From: Sphingomonas sp. CCH9-E2
Lineage (GTDB): Bacteria; Pseudomonadota; Alphaproteobacteria; Sphingomonadales; Sphingomonadaceae
Direction of reading: 5' to 3'
NCBI RefSeq assembly: GCF_001557215.1
Contig: NZ_LSJM01000169.1
Location: 1-17,004, forward strand
Length of the DNA stretch: 17,004 bases
This document shows, piece after piece, positions 14,600 to 17,004 of the stretch. How positions within the stretch are numbered: the stretch's first letter is position 1; every line of letters starts with the position of its first letter. Position numbers and translations under genes: made by a program. The notes under the pieces are model-generated. The model worked only from the letters and a program-made list of their open reading frames with translations, was not told the DNA's origin and made no database searches.

Positions 14600-15946
14600 A
14601 TGCGTATGATCCGTTCCATCCTCCAGGTTTCCGCCGCCGTCGGCGCGCTGGCGCTGATCCCCGTCACCACCGGCGCGATGGCGAGCGTGGATACGTCGAG
14701 CTATCGCGAGCTCGACGCGTTCATGGATGTCTATACGCGGGTGAAGGCCGCCTATGTCGACAAGGTCGACGACAAGACGCTGATCAAGGGCGCGATCGAC
14801 GGCATGCTCGCCAGCCTCGATCCGCACAGCTCCTATGTCGATGCGCTGGCGTTCGACAATCTGCGCCTCGCCACCGACGGCAATTATGGCGGCCTTGGCC
14901 TGTCGGTCACGCTGGAGGACGGCGCGGTCAAGGTGATCACCCCGACCGAGGATACCCCGGCGTGGAGGGCGGGGATCAAGGCCGGCGATTATATCACCCA
15001 TCTCGACGGCAAGCTGATCTTTGGCGGCACGCTGGATGAGGCGATTACCCAGATGCGCGGGCAACCGGGGACCAAGATCACGCTGCGCATCGTCCGTCCC
15101 GGTCGCGACAAGCCGTTCGACGTCGCGCTGACCCGCGAAACCATTGTGCAAAAGGCGGTGAAGTGGGAGGTGCAGGATGGTATCGGCATCCTCAATATCA
15201 ACACCTTCAGCGCGACCACCGCCGACGACATGCGCGCCGGTATCGCCGCGATCGAAAAGCAGCTGGGCGGCAAGCCCAAAGGCTATATTATCGACCTGCG
15301 CGGCAATGGCGGTGGTCTGCTCAACCAAGCGATCGAGGTCAGCGACGCGTTTCTGACGCATGGCGAAATCGTGTCGCAGCGCGGGCGCGAAAAGAGCGAT
15401 ATCGAACGCTGGTATGCCAAGGCCGACGACCTCGCCCGCGGACTGCCGCTGGTGGTGCTGGTCGACGCCGGCACCGCATCGGCGTCGGAAATCGTTGCCG
15501 GCGCGCTGCAGGATCATCATCGCGCGCTGGTGCTGGGCGAGAAGACCTTCGGCAAGGGGTCGGTCCAGTCGCTGCTCCAGCTCGGCCCGCGCACCGCGCT
15601 GCGCCTGACCACCGCGCGCTACTACACCCCGTCGGGCCGGTCGGTGCAGGAAGGGGGCATCGAACCCGATCTCGCCGTGCCGCAGATTTCCGATCCCGAT
15701 TACAAGACGCGCCCCGTGTTCCGTGAGGCCGACCTGCGCCGCCACCTGATCAACGAGACCAAGGTCGATAACGCGGTGCTCGAAGAAGATACCAAGACCG
15801 ATCCGCGCTTCGCCGCCACCCCGGCCGAGCTGGAGAAGAAGGGGATCAAGGACTTCCAACTCCATTACGCGCTGCAGACCATCGCCCGCGCCGCCGCGCC
15901 CGCGCGCGTCGCCGGGGGTGGCACGGCCAAGACGGGCAAGCGCTGA
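14600..15946 (+). CDS. ctpA: Carboxy-terminal processing protease CtpA (S41 family)
   Basis: Periplasmic serine protease of the C-terminal processing family, which trims or degrades envelope proteins. The ATG at 14600 has GAGG 5 bases upstream and gives 448 residues with a signal peptide (MRMIRSILQV...GAMA, 1-28). An N-terminal helical part (LDPHSSYVD, 73-81) leads into a PDZ domain (~95-175: YGGLGLSV, DTPAWRAGIKAGD). The S41 catalytic core has DLRGNGGGL (232-240), GTASASEI (291-298) with nucleophile Ser294, and TFGKGSVQ (316-323) with general base Lys319; the 25-residue Ser-Lys spacing is that of the family. YYTPSGRSVQEGGIEPD (341-357) is also typical. Open frame continues upstream to 14447, but that part overlaps the EnvC-like gene. 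A candidate promoter precedes it. Confidence 0.95.
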   Translation: MRMIRSILQVSAAVGALALIPVTTGAMASVDTSSYRELDAFMDVYTRVKAAYVDKVDDKTLIKGAIDGMLASLDPHSSYVDALAFDNLRLATDGNYGGLGLSVTLEDGAVKVITPTEDTPAWRAGIKAGDYITHLDGKLIFGGTLDEAITQMRGQPGTKITLRIVRPGRDKPFDVALTRETIVQKAVKWEVQDGIGILNINTFSATTADDMRAGIAAIEKQLGGKPKGYIIDLRGNGGGLLNQAIEVSDAFLTHGEIVSQRGREKSDIERWYAKADDLARGLPLVVLVDAGTASASEIVAGALQDHHRALVLGEKTFGKGSVQSLLQLGPRTALRLTTARYYTPSGRSVQEGGIEPDLAVPQISDPDYKTRPVFREADLRRHLINETKVDNAVLEEDTKTDPRFAATPAELEKKGIKDFQLHYALQTIARAAAPARVAGGGTAKTGKR

Positions 15947-15954
15947 GGTCCATC

Positions 15955-16422
15955 ATGACGCCCAACCGTACCGCCCAGGCACTCGCCTTGTTCGTCCCGC
16001 TCGCGCTGATCGGGGGCGCGCTGATCAGCCAATATGGCTTTGGCCTGTTCCCGTGCGAAATGTGCATGTGGCAGCGCTGGCCGCATTACACCGCGATCGT
16101 GCTCGCCGCCTTGTCCTTCGTCGTGGTCCCGGCGCGGATGCCTTTGGTGGTGCTCGCCACGCTCGCCATCGCGATCAGCGGGGCGATAGGGGCCTTCCAT
16201 GCCGGTGTCGAATATGGCTGGTGGGAGGGGCTGACTCGCTGCGCCACGCATTTCGGCGGAGAGGGCAGCGCGCTCGACCGGATCATGAACGCGCCGGTCA
16301 TCCGTTGCGATGTCGCACCCTGGGATCTTTTCGGAGTGTCACTCGCCGGATGGAATGCGATCTTTTCGCTCGGTGGTGCGTTGGTCATCGCGATTCTGTT
16401 GCTGAAGGGCCGCAAAGCGTGA
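15955..16422 (+). CDS. dsbB: Disulfide bond formation protein B (DsbB family)
   Basis: 155-residue inner-membrane protein that reoxidises a DsbA-type thiol oxidase and passes the electrons to ubiquinone. Four hydrophobic segments lie at ~10-29, 42-60, 63-82 and 130-150. The two redox pairs are visible: CEMC (Cys34, Cys37) after the first segment, and Cys96/Cys118 in the second periplasmic loop (LTRC, VIRC). The neighbouring QRW (40-42) matches the conserved arginine at the quinone site in this family. The ATG at 15955 has GAGGT 5 bases upstream and lies 8 bases after ctpA, so it is likely co-transcribed. Its stop overlaps the coq7 GTG start. Confidence 0.93.
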   Translation: MTPNRTAQALALFVPLALIGGALISQYGFGLFPCEMCMWQRWPHYTAIVLAALSFVVVPARMPLVVLATLAIAISGAIGAFHAGVEYGWWEGLTRCATHFGGEGSALDRIMNAPVIRCDVAPWDLFGVSLAGWNAIFSLGGALVIAILLLKGRKA

Positions 16423-16952
16423 AGTGGAAACCCGGAGACCGCCGCCACGACGTGGACTCGATGATCCGCGTCGATCAGGCCGGCGAATATGGCGCGACCC
16501 GCATCTATGCCGGGCAGCTGGCGGTGATGGGCGACCGCCACCCGATGGCGCGCGCGATCGCCGGCATGGCCAATCAGGAGGAGCGGCACCGCGCCTTCTT
16601 TGACGCGATGATCGCAAGGCGCGGCGTCCGCCCGACCGCGCTGCAGCCGATCTGGAATGTCGCGGGCTTTGCGATGGGCGCAGCGACCGCGGCGCTCGGC
16701 CCGACCGCGGCGATGGCCTGCACCGTCGCGGTCGAGACCGAAATCGACCTCCATTATCAGGAACAGCTCGACGCGCTGGGCGCGGACGATCCCGAACTCG
16801 CGGCGGCGGTCGCCGAATTCCGCGCCGAGGAACTGGAGCACAGGGACAGCGCCCTCGCGGCGGGTGCGGAGACGGCGCCTGCCTATCCGCTGCTCGCCGG
16901 CGCCATTCGATTGGCATGCAAGACCGCGATTGCGGTGTCGAAGCGGCTGTGA
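16419..16952 (+). CDS. coq7: Demethoxyubiquinone hydroxylase (COQ7 family)
   Basis: Diiron monooxygenase that adds the C6 hydroxyl late in ubiquinone synthesis, replacing the flavin enzyme UbiF of gammaproteobacteria. 177 residues from GTG at 16419, whose GTGA overlaps the dsbB stop; GAAGGG lies 9 bases upstream. The N-terminus MIRVDQAGEYGATRIYAGQ is seen as VDQAGEYGATRIYAGQ (18-33). Metal ligands are all in place: Glu23, Glu54 with His57 (EERH), Glu106 (VETE), Glu138 with His141 (EELEH). The middle (73-103) is a hydrophobic membrane-associating stretch. Open frame extends far upstream, but only in another frame of dsbB and ctpA. Adjacent to dsbB, which needs the ubiquinone this enzyme helps make. 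Confidence 0.94.
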   Translation: MKWKPGDRRHDVDSMIRVDQAGEYGATRIYAGQLAVMGDRHPMARAIAGMANQEERHRAFFDAMIARRGVRPTALQPIWNVAGFAMGAATAALGPTAAMACTVAVETEIDLHYQEQLDALGADDPELAAAVAEFRAEELEHRDSALAAGAETAPAYPLLAGAIRLACKTAIAVSKRL

Positions 16953-16972
16953 GCCGCCAAGGAGTCGATGAC

Positions 16973-17004
16973 ATGAAGACGATCCTGCTGACCCTCGCCA
17001 CCGC
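16973..17004 (+). CDS. start of an exported protein (3' end outside window)
   Basis: Only the first ten codons are visible (MKTILLTLAT...), which read like the start of a signal peptide. AAGGAG at 16959-16964 lies 8 bases before the ATG, a strong ribosome site. An ATG at 16968 in another frame is closed after two codons. The gene lies 20 bases after coq7 and may belong to the same transcript. The product cannot be named. Confidence 0.65.
   Translation, partial: MKTILLTLAT

Noticed and set aside
14459..15865. 468-codon open frame on the - strand opposite ctpA
   Set aside because: Antisense shadow of ctpA with no start context or domain; ctpA carries signal peptide, PDZ and catalytic residues.
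1..17004. CRISPR arrays, tRNA or rRNA genes, insertion sequences, phage genes
   Set aside because: None seen: no regularly spaced repeats, no cloverleaf or rRNA-like stretches, no transposase or integrase motifs.

Overview
This window reads as core chromosome of a GC-rich alphaproteobacterium, most likely a sphingomonad (Sphingomonas or a close relative). The basis is the codon use (strong G/C in third positions), the gene order proA ... nadD-rsfS-rlmH-(EnvC-like)-ctpA-dsbB-coq7, and a diiron COQ7-type ubiquinone hydroxylase. No tRNA, rRNA, CRISPR array, insertion sequence or prophage gene was seen, and no stretch of more than 300 bases lacks a gene.

Left block, + strand (1-4403): the tail of a RodZ-like protein, then cpoB/ybgF (Tol-Pal linked periplasmic TPR protein), tilS (tRNA-Ile lysidine synthase, overlapping cpoB) and ftsH (membrane AAA+ zinc protease). 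A bidirectional hairpin terminator at 4412-4435 separates ftsH from the convergent block.

Middle block, mostly - strand (4443-9962): an HscC-type Hsp70 gene (8404 to 6704) overlaps by four bases a large J-like protein (6707 to 4443) that has about nine membrane segments and no HPD motif. This looks like a dedicated chaperone pair working at the inner membrane. A small exported two-cysteine protein (8529-8903, +) is divergent from hscC and convergent with a DUF3667 zinc-ribbon membrane protein (9962 to 8907, -).

Right block, + strand (10035-17004): proA (proline synthesis), then a ribbon-helix-helix antitoxin and a ParE/RelE-fold toxin placed between proA and nadD. The pair has lower GC (about 57-58% by hand count), and both its internal junction and its junction with nadD are TTGA stop/start overlaps. 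Then come nadD (NAD synthesis), rsfS (ribosome silencing), rlmH (23S rRNA methyltransferase), an EnvC-like inactive LytM-fold protein, the ctpA protease, dsbB, coq7 and the first codons of another exported protein. Several of these act on the cell envelope (division hydrolase control, processing protease, disulfide oxidation) or supply its quinone.

Most of the window is ordinary housekeeping. The parts most worth a second look are the toxin-antitoxin pair coupled to essential nadD, the polytopic HPD-less J protein paired with HscC, a 9-bp perfect inverted repeat in front of proA, and a promoter-like signature shared by the two envelope protease genes ftsH and ctpA.
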